From: Desulfovibrio sp. UBA2564
GTDB lineage: Bacteria > Desulfobacterota > Desulfovibrionia > Desulfovibrionales > Desulfovibrionaceae
Length of the DNA: 22,341 nucleotides
Direction of reading: 5' to 3'
Assembly: GCA_002340305.1 (NCBI GenBank)
Contig: DDLU01000293.1
Location: 1-22,341, forward strand
Shown: piece by piece, positions 13,250 to 20,972 of the stretch
How the letters are laid out: every line of letters starts with the position of its first letter
How positions within the stretch are numbered: position 1 is the stretch's first letter
The notes under the pieces: model-generated
The model's input: the letters and a program-made list of their open reading frames with translations, nothing else
What the model was told of the DNA's origin: nothing
Databases searched by the model: none
Made by a program: the position numbers and the translations under genes

Positions 13250-14951
13250 TCTTTTCACCCTGTGTCTGGCCTTACCTGTCAAGGCACAGCAGGTGCGTAA
13301 CTATACTTTTTTTGAGGGTACACAATACCCTCTGCGGGTTACATGGGTTTTCGGTGATGAGCCGGGACCGACGATCATGGTGCAGGGTGGTATTCAGGGT
13401 GATGAACTATCCGGTTTTTTTACTGCCCAGCTTTTGACCCGCTGCAAAGTTCGCAAGGGTAATCTAATCATTGTCCCCCGTGCCAATGAACCTTCGATTT
13501 TACGCCGGAGAAGGCAGATTAACGTTGATTTGAACCGCCGTTTCGACAAAGAATACAATAGTTTTTATGAGGATCGCCTTGCCCGTGCGATCCGCTTTCT
13601 TATAGGTGGAGCCGAAGGCTTCATCCATCTTCACGAGGGTAGTGGTTTTTACAATCCCAAATATGTGAACAGCCTGCGCAATCCCAAGCGTTACGGGCAG
13701 TCGCTGATCATTGATGCCGCAGTTTACAAAGACTTGCATCTGGCTGCTATGAGTCAGCGCACTATCGATAAGCTCAATAGTGAAATACGTAATAAATCCT
13801 ATTGGTTTACTCTTTTTAATACCAAGACTTTCGCCAAGGCTACACAGTATCCTGAGATGTTGAAATCCCTGACATGTTATGCTTTGCATGAACGTGGTAT
13901 TCCCGCCATGGCAGTAGAGGTCAGCAAGGATATTAAAGATCTGGGCTGGAAGGTTCGCCAGCAGTTGCGCGCTACTGTCTATCTTCTGCACGAATTTGGC
14001 CTGGAACTCGATGTTCCTGAGTTTTCATTTCCCAAGTCACCTAAGGGTAAGGGGTTTGAAATACTGATCAACGGCAAACGCTTGCGCGGTAGAAGCATTG
14101 AACTGGTCCGTGGTGCTCCTGTGGCTACTTCCGGTAAGGCGGTTATGGATTCCGGTCTTGAACCTGCGGTTGCCGTTTTCGCCAGTGATCGTCCTAATCT
14201 TAATTTGCTAACCGCCCCCCGCATGGCTTTGTCGCAATTTCCGGCCCTTGAGGTCCGAATTGACGGCAGCAGACAGGCTAAGGCTAATGTGCGCTGGAAG
14301 GGATCACGTCCTGATCTCCCCGAAGTAGGCGGTCCGGTTTTTTTGTGCTGGCTCAACGGTCAGCCCCGGTTCATCAATGCCGGACAGACTTTGCAGGCTG
14401 TTGAAGGGGACCAGATAATTCTGGAAGGAATCCTCGGCAGTAGTAAAGAGGAAATCCTGAATCTTAAAGGTTTTGTCGCTTCTGTTATGGTCAACAGCGG
14501 TCAGGATGTCGGACATGAGATTATCGCTGATCCCTCTAATTTTATGGCAAAGTATATGCTTAAGGGTCCGGACGGGATATCCCGCTACCGGGTTGTGCGT
14601 GAGACTCCCGGCAAGAAAAGAACAGAATTTTATCTGGCTATCGTTCCCCGGCAAATTAAGGCTCTGGAATTTGCTGATGAGGACGGCAAGCGCGATTTCG
14701 TGAACTGGGCGGATGGTGAAGTCATTGAACTTCGTCCTGACACTTACGCTTTGGAAGATGTCTGGAGCAACGGAGATCGTTGCAAAATTCAGCCTTTTGT
14801 GGATAATATTCCAATTTCATGGGGTGAAGCTCTTGATGTTCAGGCCGGAAAGGATACGGTCCTGACTATGCGCCATACCACCACCTTCAGTCCGGTTGGA
14901 CGAATGGTGCTCAAGGGTACGGATTATTTGCAGAGCAGCCTGGAACAATAA
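13215..14951 (+). CDS. M99/M14-type zinc carboxypeptidase (Csd4/Pgp1-like)
   Basis: The 578-residue secreted protein begins at GTG (13215) with a signal peptide ending PVKAQQ. The catalytic domain (about 30-260) has the M14 fold motifs: GGIQGDE (residues 58-64), INVDLNRRF (102-110), HLHEGSGF (138-145) and AVEVSKD (233-239). The first metal ligand, normally His in HxxE, is Gln61; Glu64 and His140 are the other likely ligands and Glu235 the likely catalytic acid. A Gln ligand is the distinguishing feature of Helicobacter Csd4 (peptidase family M99), a D,L-carboxypeptidase that trims muramyl tripeptide to dipeptide. The spacings fit that family. Residues 260-578 probably form beta-rich accessory domains. 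The start lies inside the upstream gene, with GGGTGAG as a loose ribosome binding site. Confidence 0.87.
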   Translation: MKYILCRAFLISLFTLCLALPVKAQQVRNYTFFEGTQYPLRVTWVFGDEPGPTIMVQGGIQGDELSGFFTAQLLTRCKVRKGNLIIVPRANEPSILRRRRQINVDLNRRFDKEYNSFYEDRLARAIRFLIGGAEGFIHLHEGSGFYNPKYVNSLRNPKRYGQSLIIDAAVYKDLHLAAMSQRTIDKLNSEIRNKSYWFTLFNTKTFAKATQYPEMLKSLTCYALHERGIPAMAVEVSKDIKDLGWKVRQQLRATVYLLHEFGLELDVPEFSFPKSPKGKGFEILINGKRLRGRSIELVRGAPVATSGKAVMDSGLEPAVAVFASDRPNLNLLTAPRMALSQFPALEVRIDGSRQAKANVRWKGSRPDLPEVGGPVFLCWLNGQPRFINAGQTLQAVEGDQIILEGILGSSKEEILNLKGFVASVMVNSGQDVGHEIIADPSNFMAKYMLKGPDGISRYRVVRETPGKKRTEFYLAIVPRQIKALEFADEDGKRDFVNWADGEVIELRPDTYALEDVWSNGDRCKIQPFVDNIPISWGEALDVQAGKDTVLTMRHTTTFSPVGRMVLKGTDYLQSSLEQ

Positions 14952-14981
14952 GTTTTCCATGTTGCAAGGGAGGGGAGTGTT

Positions 14982-15791
14982 ATGAAGCCTGAATTTGAAA
15001 CCTGTTTCGTTAATCTTCCTCTGCGTTATATTTACAATTCGCCGGAGTATCTGGATTTTTTCATTGAAAATTCAATTCAGCCTGAGCTTGGACTTGATTG
15101 CCTAGGTGATGAATGCCTGAGCATGGATTGGCTCATTGGCATCCGGGATCGTATAGTCGAGGCTGAGCTGGCTTGTACGGTGCATCTGCCGTTCCTTGAT
15201 CTCAAACCGTCTAGTTTGAATCCCGCGATCCGTAACGCTTCCATCGACAGTCTGCACACTGCCTTTGAGCTTGCTAAAATTTTCTCTCCACAACGGATGG
15301 TGATGCATCCTTCATTTACTTCATGGCTGGAGGAACCATTATTCGAGCGTTCCTATGCCAATTGCGTCGAAGGTATCCGACGTTTGAGTGATTCATGGCC
15401 TGATCATCCTCCGCTTTGCCTTGAGAATACCTATGAATACACCCCGGACCCAATTGTCCGTCTGGTGGAAGAAATAGGCCGGGACAACATTGGTATTTGC
15501 TTTGATCTGGGGCACTGGTTTTCCTTTTCCAAGGGGTGTGAACATGGAGACTTTGATCTCTGGTTTGAAGCTTTTGCTCCTCACGTTAAACATATCCACC
15601 TGCATGACAACAATGGAAGTAAGGATGAACACCTTGCGCTGGGGCAGGGTTGTATGGATTGGGGGTACATAGTTTCGCGTATCGGTGAGCTTGATCCGCT
15701 TCCGACATTCACTCTTGAGCCTCATAACCGTGAAGATTTTATTATGACTTATGCTTATTTCAGAGAGAATGTTGCTGCAAAACTGTTCTAA
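14982..15791 (+). CDS. Sugar phosphate isomerase/epimerase-like TIM barrel protein
   Basis: The 269-residue protein belongs to the xylose isomerase-like / AP endonuclease 2 superfamily. Likely divalent-metal ligands are seen at the ends of successive strands: His109 (MVMHPSF), Glu148 (LCLENTYE), Asp175 and His178 (CFDLGHW), His206/His208 (HIHLHDN) and Glu246 (TLEPHNR). Members include sugar and ketose epimerases, inosose dehydratases and endonuclease IV. The fold is clear, the substrate is not. The ATG at 14982 has GGGAGGGGAG upstream. It follows the M99 carboxypeptidase gene by 30 bases on the same strand without a terminator, so it is probably the last gene of that operon. Confidence 0.8.
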   Translation: MKPEFETCFVNLPLRYIYNSPEYLDFFIENSIQPELGLDCLGDECLSMDWLIGIRDRIVEAELACTVHLPFLDLKPSSLNPAIRNASIDSLHTAFELAKIFSPQRMVMHPSFTSWLEEPLFERSYANCVEGIRRLSDSWPDHPPLCLENTYEYTPDPIVRLVEEIGRDNIGICFDLGHWFSFSKGCEHGDFDLWFEAFAPHVKHIHLHDNNGSKDEHLALGQGCMDWGYIVSRIGELDPLPTFTLEPHNREDFIMTYAYFRENVAAKLF

Positions 15792-15807
15792 GAATTAAAT
15801 TTTAAGC

Positions 15808-15847
15808 AAAAAAATCCCCGCAAAGTTTAACTTTGCGGGGATTTTTT
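15808..15847. terminator. Bidirectional terminator between convergent operons
   Basis: A long perfect hairpin (AAAATCCCCGCAAAG at 15811-15825 with CTTTGCGGGGATTTT at 15831-15845) has a five-base loop and is flanked by A and T runs on both sides. It ends the cell-wall operon on the plus strand and dctM on the minus strand. The core is almost identical to the ech terminator at 2091-2121. Confidence 0.93.
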
Positions 15848-15858
15848 AGTTTATTTCT

Positions 15859-17196
15859 TTAGCTCCCAATCATTTTTTCCGGCAGATAGAAGACAATTTC
15901 CGGGAACATAGTCACCAGAATTACCATCAAAACCATAATGATGAAGAACGGGAATGTTGCCTTAAGGATGTCCTTTACATCGTCTCCGGTGATGTACTGG
16001 ATGACGAAGATGGAGAATCCAACTGGCGGTGTTACCTGCGAAAGCTCGACCATAAATACCACGAAGATACCAAACCAGAGCGGATCAAAACCAGCTGCGG
16101 TAACGATGGGCAGCACGATGGGCAGGGTCATAACCACGATGGAAATACCGTCGAGAATCATGCCCAGCATCACGTACATGATACCGAGTACGAAGATGAG
16201 CATGTACGGTGAGAGATTCAAGGTCGCTATGTATTTACTGATCGCAGTTGCAATGCCGAGGAATCCGACAACCTGTGAAAGGAAAGCCGCTCCGCAGATA
16301 ATGAAGCAGATCATGCCGCTTGTTTTCACCGCGGAAAGCAGTGCTTCTTTGAAGTTGGACAGGGTCAGGTTCTTGAACCAGAAAGCGATTCCAAGAGCAC
16401 CGAGAACGCCGATAACCGCTGCTTCGGTGGGGGTTGTCAGCCCTGCATAGATACCGCCGAGCACAACGGTGATGAGCAGGAAGACCGGGAAAAGGTCTTT
16501 CAGCGATTCAATGCGCTGGGCAGTGGTGAAAGTTTCCTTGTCCTGCGGGACCAGTGTGGGGTCCATCATACAGCGTACAATAATGTATATGGAATAAACA
16601 CCTGCGAGAGTCAGGCCCGGAATAACCCCGGCAATGAAAAGCTGACCGATGGAAGTATCGGACAGGATGCCGTAGATGATCATGATTAAACTGGGCGGGA
16701 TCAGGAAGCCCAGAGTACCGGAACCTGCAAGAGATCCGATGGCGAGGCTTTTGTGGTAGCCGCGTTCGGAAAGCTCGTTGAAGGTGATCTTACCTACGGT
16801 GGCGGTAGTTGCCGCACTGGACCCGGATACTGCTGCGAAAAGGGAGCAGGCCACTACGTTGATGTGGTAGAGGCGGCCCGGAATATTAGACAGCCATGGC
16901 ACCAGACCGTTGAGCAGACGGGTGGAAATAGATGTGCGGTAAAGTATCTCGCCCATGAGGATGAACAGTGGCAGAGCTGAAAGCGGCCATGAGTTCATGG
17001 TGTTCCACAGGGAGTTGGCCATGAGGTCGCCGACTTTATCCCATACGGAAATGGTCGGCGGCAGGTTCATCTTGCAGAAAAGCATGCCGCAGATGGCTGC
17101 TGCGTATAGGGAAAATCCGATCCAGAGTCCGGAAAGCAGAAAAAGAACCATGGCCCCTACGAGGACCACGGCGAGCATCAAGGGATCACTTATCAT
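15859..17196 (-). CDS. dctM: TRAP transporter large membrane subunit (DctM family)
   Basis: The 445-residue protein has about twelve hydrophobic segments and is the ion-coupled transport channel of a tripartite ATP-independent periplasmic system. Family segments include SGSSAATTATVGKI, GSLAGSGTLGFLIPPS and LPIVLPIVTAAGFDPLWFGI. The frame is open to a TTG at 17214, but ATG at 17196 with AGGAGAG six bases upstream is preferred. It overlaps the end of dctQ by 11 bases, which suggests translational coupling. Substrate is set by the DctP partner and cannot be read from this subunit. Confidence 0.95.
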   Translation of the reverse strand: MISDPLMLAVVLVGAMVLFLLSGLWIGFSLYAAAICGMLFCKMNLPPTISVWDKVGDLMANSLWNTMNSWPLSALPLFILMGEILYRTSISTRLLNGLVPWLSNIPGRLYHINVVACSLFAAVSGSSAATTATVGKITFNELSERGYHKSLAIGSLAGSGTLGFLIPPSLIMIIYGILSDTSIGQLFIAGVIPGLTLAGVYSIYIIVRCMMDPTLVPQDKETFTTAQRIESLKDLFPVFLLITVVLGGIYAGLTTPTEAAVIGVLGALGIAFWFKNLTLSNFKEALLSAVKTSGMICFIICGAAFLSQVVGFLGIATAISKYIATLNLSPYMLIFVLGIMYVMLGMILDGISIVVMTLPIVLPIVTAAGFDPLWFGIFVVFMVELSQVTPPVGFSIFVIQYITGDDVKDILKATFPFFIIMVLMVILVTMFPEIVFYLPEKMIGS

Positions 17197-17671
17197 TAAT
17201 AGCTCTCCTGGCAATAAAGGCGATAATCTGGAGCAGAAGCAGGGCCAGACCTACAGGAATGGCGAGCTGGGGAATCCAGAGCGGGGTTTCGGCAATAGTA
17301 TCCGCTGTCATTTCAAGGTCCCATGTTTCATAGACCATCTGGATGGTGTAGCTGAGGGCGAATGCGGTAATTGCCGCTCCGATAATCCCGGAAATGATGT
17401 CGGCGACACGCTTGCCGTTTTCGGAAAAATGAGAGGTGAGCAGGTTGATTCTGATCAGTCCGTCTTCCTTCATAGTATAAGCCAGCCCGGTCAGGATCAG
17501 GTATACGAGGGCATAGCCTCCGTATTCACTGGAAACGAGGGTGGATGTATTCAGCACCGCGCGCAGGAAAATTTCAATGACCACAAGGCCCACGATAAAA
17601 AGCATCCCGGCTGCTGAAAGAAAGGCCCCTCCGGTGGAGAGGCCTTCGATTAACCTGATAATTGAACGCAT
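17186..17671 (-). CDS. dctQ: TRAP transporter small membrane subunit (DctQ family)
   Basis: The 161-residue protein has four predicted transmembrane helices (near 12-34, 48-68, 90-112, 130-154) and the DctQ-typical segment RVADIISGIIGAAITAFAL. It joins with DctM to form the membrane complex. It starts six bases after the dctP stop, with only a weak Shine-Dalgarno, so it probably depends on coupling to dctP translation. Confidence 0.92.
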   Translation of the reverse strand: MRSIIRLIEGLSTGGAFLSAAGMLFIVGLVVIEIFLRAVLNTSTLVSSEYGGYALVYLILTGLAYTMKEDGLIRINLLTSHFSENGKRVADIISGIIGAAITAFALSYTIQMVYETWDLEMTADTIAETPLWIPQLAIPVGLALLLLQIIAFIARRAINDK

Positions 17672-17677
17672 AGAATT

Positions 17678-18652
17678 CTACTTTTCGTAAGCCTTGATGG
17701 CTGCTTTAAAACCTTTTTTAGCACCTTTGAGGGTGTTTTCGAGCATGAGTTTGGCATCTTTGTGCAGCATGTCACTGATTTCTTTGGAAGGCTCGGAGAT
17801 CACGATGCCCTTCTCTGCAAGTATTTTGAGGGATTCGTCGTTACTTTTTGCGGACTGTGCCCACTGGTAAGCTTCAACCTCTGCTGCTGCTTTGAGTACT
17901 GCTTCCTGCTGCTTGGGGTTCAAGGCATCCCAGTAATCCTGATTGATAACCATCATATTCAGGGGGAAGGCGTAGTTGATTTTGGTGAAGTACCTGAGGT
18001 TCTCCCAAAACTTACCGTCTTTACCGGAGACTGCGGAAGTCAGTACGGAATCAACGAGACCGGTCTGCAGTGCAGAGTAAAGCTCACCCCAAGGCAGAGA
18101 CATGGGGCTTGCACCTGCTGCGCGGAGCAGTTCTGCACCGTTTTTATCGTAAGTTCGGGTCTTAAGGCCTTCGAAATTTGTAACGGTTTTGAGGGGTTCC
18201 TTGGTGAAAAGCCCACTGGGAGGCCAAGGAGCAGCGTAGAGCATTTTCTGGTTCCAGCGACGGCAGGCCTTATCATAATAAGGTTTTGCCGCATCGTAGA
18301 GTTTCTTGGCTTCCGCGTAATCGTTAGCCAGCAGGGGCATGGAACTGACACCGAAAACCTGATCGGAACCGGAAACAACACCCATGAGGATATCAGACAT
18401 GGGCAGGGTGCCGTCTTTTACTGTTTTGAGCAGTTCAGGGCCTTTAAAACCGAGGCTTCCACCGGGGTGGACGGTGATTTGTACTGAACCGGAGGTGTAT
18501 TCAGCGACTTTATCTGCAAAGATTTTGGCACCTTGTGAGTGGAAGTTGGTGGCCCCGTAAATGGCGTTACAGTCCATCTTGAGGTCTGCAGCCTGGGCAG
18601 AAAAGGCAAAGGCCAGAACCATGAGCAGGGGAGTAATGATCCGTTTTAACAT
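17678..18652 (-). CDS. dctP: TRAP transporter periplasmic solute-binding protein (DctP family)
   Basis: The 324-residue protein has a signal peptide (MLKRIITPLLMVLAFAFSAQ, cleaved after AQA). The DctP fold is shown by HPGGSLG, FEGLKTRTYDKNGAELLRAA and PWGELYSALQTGLVDSVLTS. Arg166 in GLKTRT is the conserved residue that binds the carboxylate of the ligand in most family members, so the substrate is probably an organic acid. The ATG at 18652 has GGAGG six bases upstream. As first gene of dctPQM, with the strongest ribosome binding site, it is expected to be made in excess. Divergent hyuAB suggests the ligand feeds that pathway; this is inference. Confidence 0.95.
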   Translation of the reverse strand: MLKRIITPLLMVLAFAFSAQAADLKMDCNAIYGATNFHSQGAKIFADKVAEYTSGSVQITVHPGGSLGFKGPELLKTVKDGTLPMSDILMGVVSGSDQVFGVSSMPLLANDYAEAKKLYDAAKPYYDKACRRWNQKMLYAAPWPPSGLFTKEPLKTVTNFEGLKTRTYDKNGAELLRAAGASPMSLPWGELYSALQTGLVDSVLTSAVSGKDGKFWENLRYFTKINYAFPLNMMVINQDYWDALNPKQQEAVLKAAAEVEAYQWAQSAKSNDESLKILAEKGIVISEPSKEISDMLHKDAKLMLENTLKGAKKGFKAAIKAYEK

Positions 18653-18986
18653 AAGTAACCTCCGTTTAGGTTTTTGCGTTTTTTGTTATTTAAGAAATAC
18701 TTTTTCGAAAAACATCCATTATTTGGTTTTTAATGTTTATATAAAATTAAAAAACTCGAAAAAAAGGAAACAGTTTTTGCGAGTATTTTAAAAATATATT
18801 GTTCTTTTTTGTAGTGTATTGAGCGAATCAAGAATGTTTATACACATAATTTTACAAAAATAAAATCTTTTAAATGTGGACAAAATTGGTTAATGTTCGC
18901 TCGAATTGGAAAATAGAGCCTAAATAAAATGACAAATCGCAAAATTTGCATGTGCGATTTAATACTGACCCAGCGGAGGATATATA
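18653..18986. promoter_or_regulatory. Divergent regulatory region between dctPQM and hyuAB
   Basis: This 334-base stretch is very AT-rich and holds no supported gene. It contains a palindrome TTTTTCGAAAAA near 18702-18713, an imperfect inverted repeat ACTCG-AAAAA...TTTTT-G-CGAGT (18754-18784), and a clear inverted repeat AAATCGCA...TGCGATTT (18934-18941, 18953-18960) with nested GCAAA-A-TTTGC, 27 bases before hyuA. A TATATAA-like -10 for dctP is seen on the minus strand near 18740. Clear -35/-10 pairs could not be fixed. Confidence 0.5.
18934..18960 (+). repeat. Inverted repeat just upstream of hyuA (candidate operator)
   Basis: Perfect 8-base arms AAATCGCA and TGCGATTT are separated by 11 bases. 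A second palindrome, GCAAA-A-TTTGC, overlaps the left arm. The repeat ends 27 bases before the GTG start, so it could be an operator over the promoter/leader or a hairpin in the 5' leader. Confidence 0.5.
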
Positions 18987-20957
18987 GTGCTGATAATTGG
19001 AGTAGATACCGGTGGTACATTCACGGATTTTATTTATAAGGACGGCGATAAATGGGGTGTTCATAAACGTCTATCAACCCCGCATGACCCGTCAGAGGCC
19101 GTAATTAAAGGAATTAAGCATATTACCGGAGACCGGGCTGTTCAGGTTGTTCACGGTTCTACTGTAGCCACTAATGCCATTCTGGAACGCAAGGGTGTTA
19201 AGACTGTTTTGATTACAAATGAGGGTTTTGAGGACGTAATTCAGATCGGCAGGCAGAATCGCTCGGACCTCTATGATTTATCTTTTTGTAAAAAACCGCA
19301 CATCGTTCCTTCTGAGTTACGCTTTGGGATTTCCGGAAGAATTGATCATGAAGGGAACGAAATTGAATCATTTTCTGAAGAAAAAGTGCAAAATATTTTG
19401 CAAAGAATTAAAGATTCCGGTGTCGAATCCGTCGCACTTTGTCTCCTTTTTTCGTATTTAAATCCCGAACATGAGAACAGAATGCGCAAACTTCTAGAAC
19501 AAATTGATGTTCCGGTTTCTGTTTCTCATGAAATTTTAGCTGAGTTTCGCGAGTTTGAGCGTACTTCGACCACTGTTATCAACGCCTATGTTTCGCCTAA
19601 GATGACCAAATACCTGACCAAGTTGCAGGATACTCTTGGTGAAGATCCGTTGCGTATCATGCAGAGTAACGGTGGTTCCATTTCCGCTGAAACTGCCATG
19701 AATGAGTCTGTCAGGACCATCCTTTCCGGTCCCGCAGGCGGCGCAGTCGGCGCACATGCTATTGGGCAGATGGCTGGTTATGATCGGTTGATCACTTTCG
19801 ACATGGGCGGAACTTCTTCTGATGTTGCACTAATTAATGAAGAGCTTCCCTTGACTCTGGAGTCCGCAATTGAGGATTATCCGGTCAAGGTGCCCATGAT
19901 TGATATACACACCGTTGGTGCCGGCGGGGGGTCCATTGCCCGTCTTGATGCAGGTGGATCACTGACTGTTGGCCCCGAAAGTGCGGGAGCTGATCCCGGA
20001 CCGATCTGCTACGGTAAAGGGTCCGAGATCACAGTTACTGATGCCAACCTCTACCTTGGCCGTCTTATTCCCGGGCATTTCCTCGGCGGTGAAATGTCTC
20101 TCGAGACCGAAAAGCTTAACGAAGCCATGGAAGCTATGGCTGAAAAAGCAGGTCTCACTCCGGTTGAACTGGCAGAAGGTATCCTTGATATCGCCAACAC
20201 CAATATGGAACGCGCCATCCGCGTTATCTCTGTTGAGCGCGGTTTCGACCCCCGTGAATTCACTATGTTCTCTTTCGGCGGTGCGGGCGGTATGCATTGC
20301 GCATTCCTCGCTAAGCTGCTTTCCATTCCCAAACTGTTTATTCCCAACAACCCGGGTATTCTTTCCGCAGTGGGCATGGTCATGGCTGATGTCATCAAGG
20401 ATTACTCTCTGACCGTCATGCGTGACCAGCACAACACAAATGATGTGGATCTCAAAGAACTCTTCGCCCCGCTTGAAGCTCAGGGCCGTGCTGATCTGGC
20501 TGATGAAGGCTTTGCTTCAGGTGATATCATTGTCGAGCGTTTCCTTGACATGCGTTATCAGGGCCAGTCTTTTGAGATTATAGTGCCTTTCAGTGGAGAT
20601 TGGATTGAGGAATTTTCCCGCCTGCACAAGCAAAACTACGGCTACCGCAATGACGATAAGACTGTTGAAATCGTCAACATCCGGCTGCGCACCAAGGGTA
20701 TGCCCACCAAACCGGAATTCCCCGAAGCTGGCGAGCTTGTTTCCGAAATGGACCCCGAAGCACTGCTCGGCACAACCGAGACAGTCTTCGATTCCAACAA
20801 AATGGAAACCCGTATTCTCAACCGTGAGAAGCTTCGTCCCGGCAACAAGGTTGACGGTCCGGCAATCATCATTGAGTACAGCTCCACTCTGGTTATCCCG
20901 CCCTTTGCCAAGGGTGAGGTCGATCCTTACGGCAATCTTATTTTCGACATCGAGTAG
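18987..20957 (+). CDS. hyuA: Hydantoinase/5-oxoprolinase subunit A
   Basis: The 656-residue protein belongs to the HyuA / oxoprolinase / acetone carboxylase beta-like family. The N-terminal phosphate-binding motif GVDTGGTFTDF is at about residues 5-15, a second ATPase-type motif FDMGGTSSDVAL at about 271-282, and the glycine-rich GAGGGSIARLDAGGSL near 311-326. Together with HyuB it hydrolyses cyclic amides (hydantoins, oxoproline) using ATP; members acting on other compounds exist, so the substrate is open. The start is GTG at 18987 with GGAGG seven bases upstream. It is followed 15 bases later by hyuB and is transcribed divergently from a TRAP transporter. Confidence 0.93.
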   Translation: MLIIGVDTGGTFTDFIYKDGDKWGVHKRLSTPHDPSEAVIKGIKHITGDRAVQVVHGSTVATNAILERKGVKTVLITNEGFEDVIQIGRQNRSDLYDLSFCKKPHIVPSELRFGISGRIDHEGNEIESFSEEKVQNILQRIKDSGVESVALCLLFSYLNPEHENRMRKLLEQIDVPVSVSHEILAEFREFERTSTTVINAYVSPKMTKYLTKLQDTLGEDPLRIMQSNGGSISAETAMNESVRTILSGPAGGAVGAHAIGQMAGYDRLITFDMGGTSSDVALINEELPLTLESAIEDYPVKVPMIDIHTVGAGGGSIARLDAGGSLTVGPESAGADPGPICYGKGSEITVTDANLYLGRLIPGHFLGGEMSLETEKLNEAMEAMAEKAGLTPVELAEGILDIANTNMERAIRVISVERGFDPREFTMFSFGGAGGMHCAFLAKLLSIPKLFIPNNPGILSAVGMVMADVIKDYSLTVMRDQHNTNDVDLKELFAPLEAQGRADLADEGFASGDIIVERFLDMRYQGQSFEIIVPFSGDWIEEFSRLHKQNYGYRNDDKTVEIVNIRLRTKGMPTKPEFPEAGELVSEMDPEALLGTTETVFDSNKMETRILNREKLRPGNKVDGPAIIIEYSSTLVIPPFAKGEVDPYGNLIFDIE

Positions 20958-20972
20958 TCAGGAGGTTTATAT

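Noticed and set aside
17762..18487. 241-codon open frame on the plus strand
   Set aside because: It is antisense to dctP, which has a signal peptide and family motifs.
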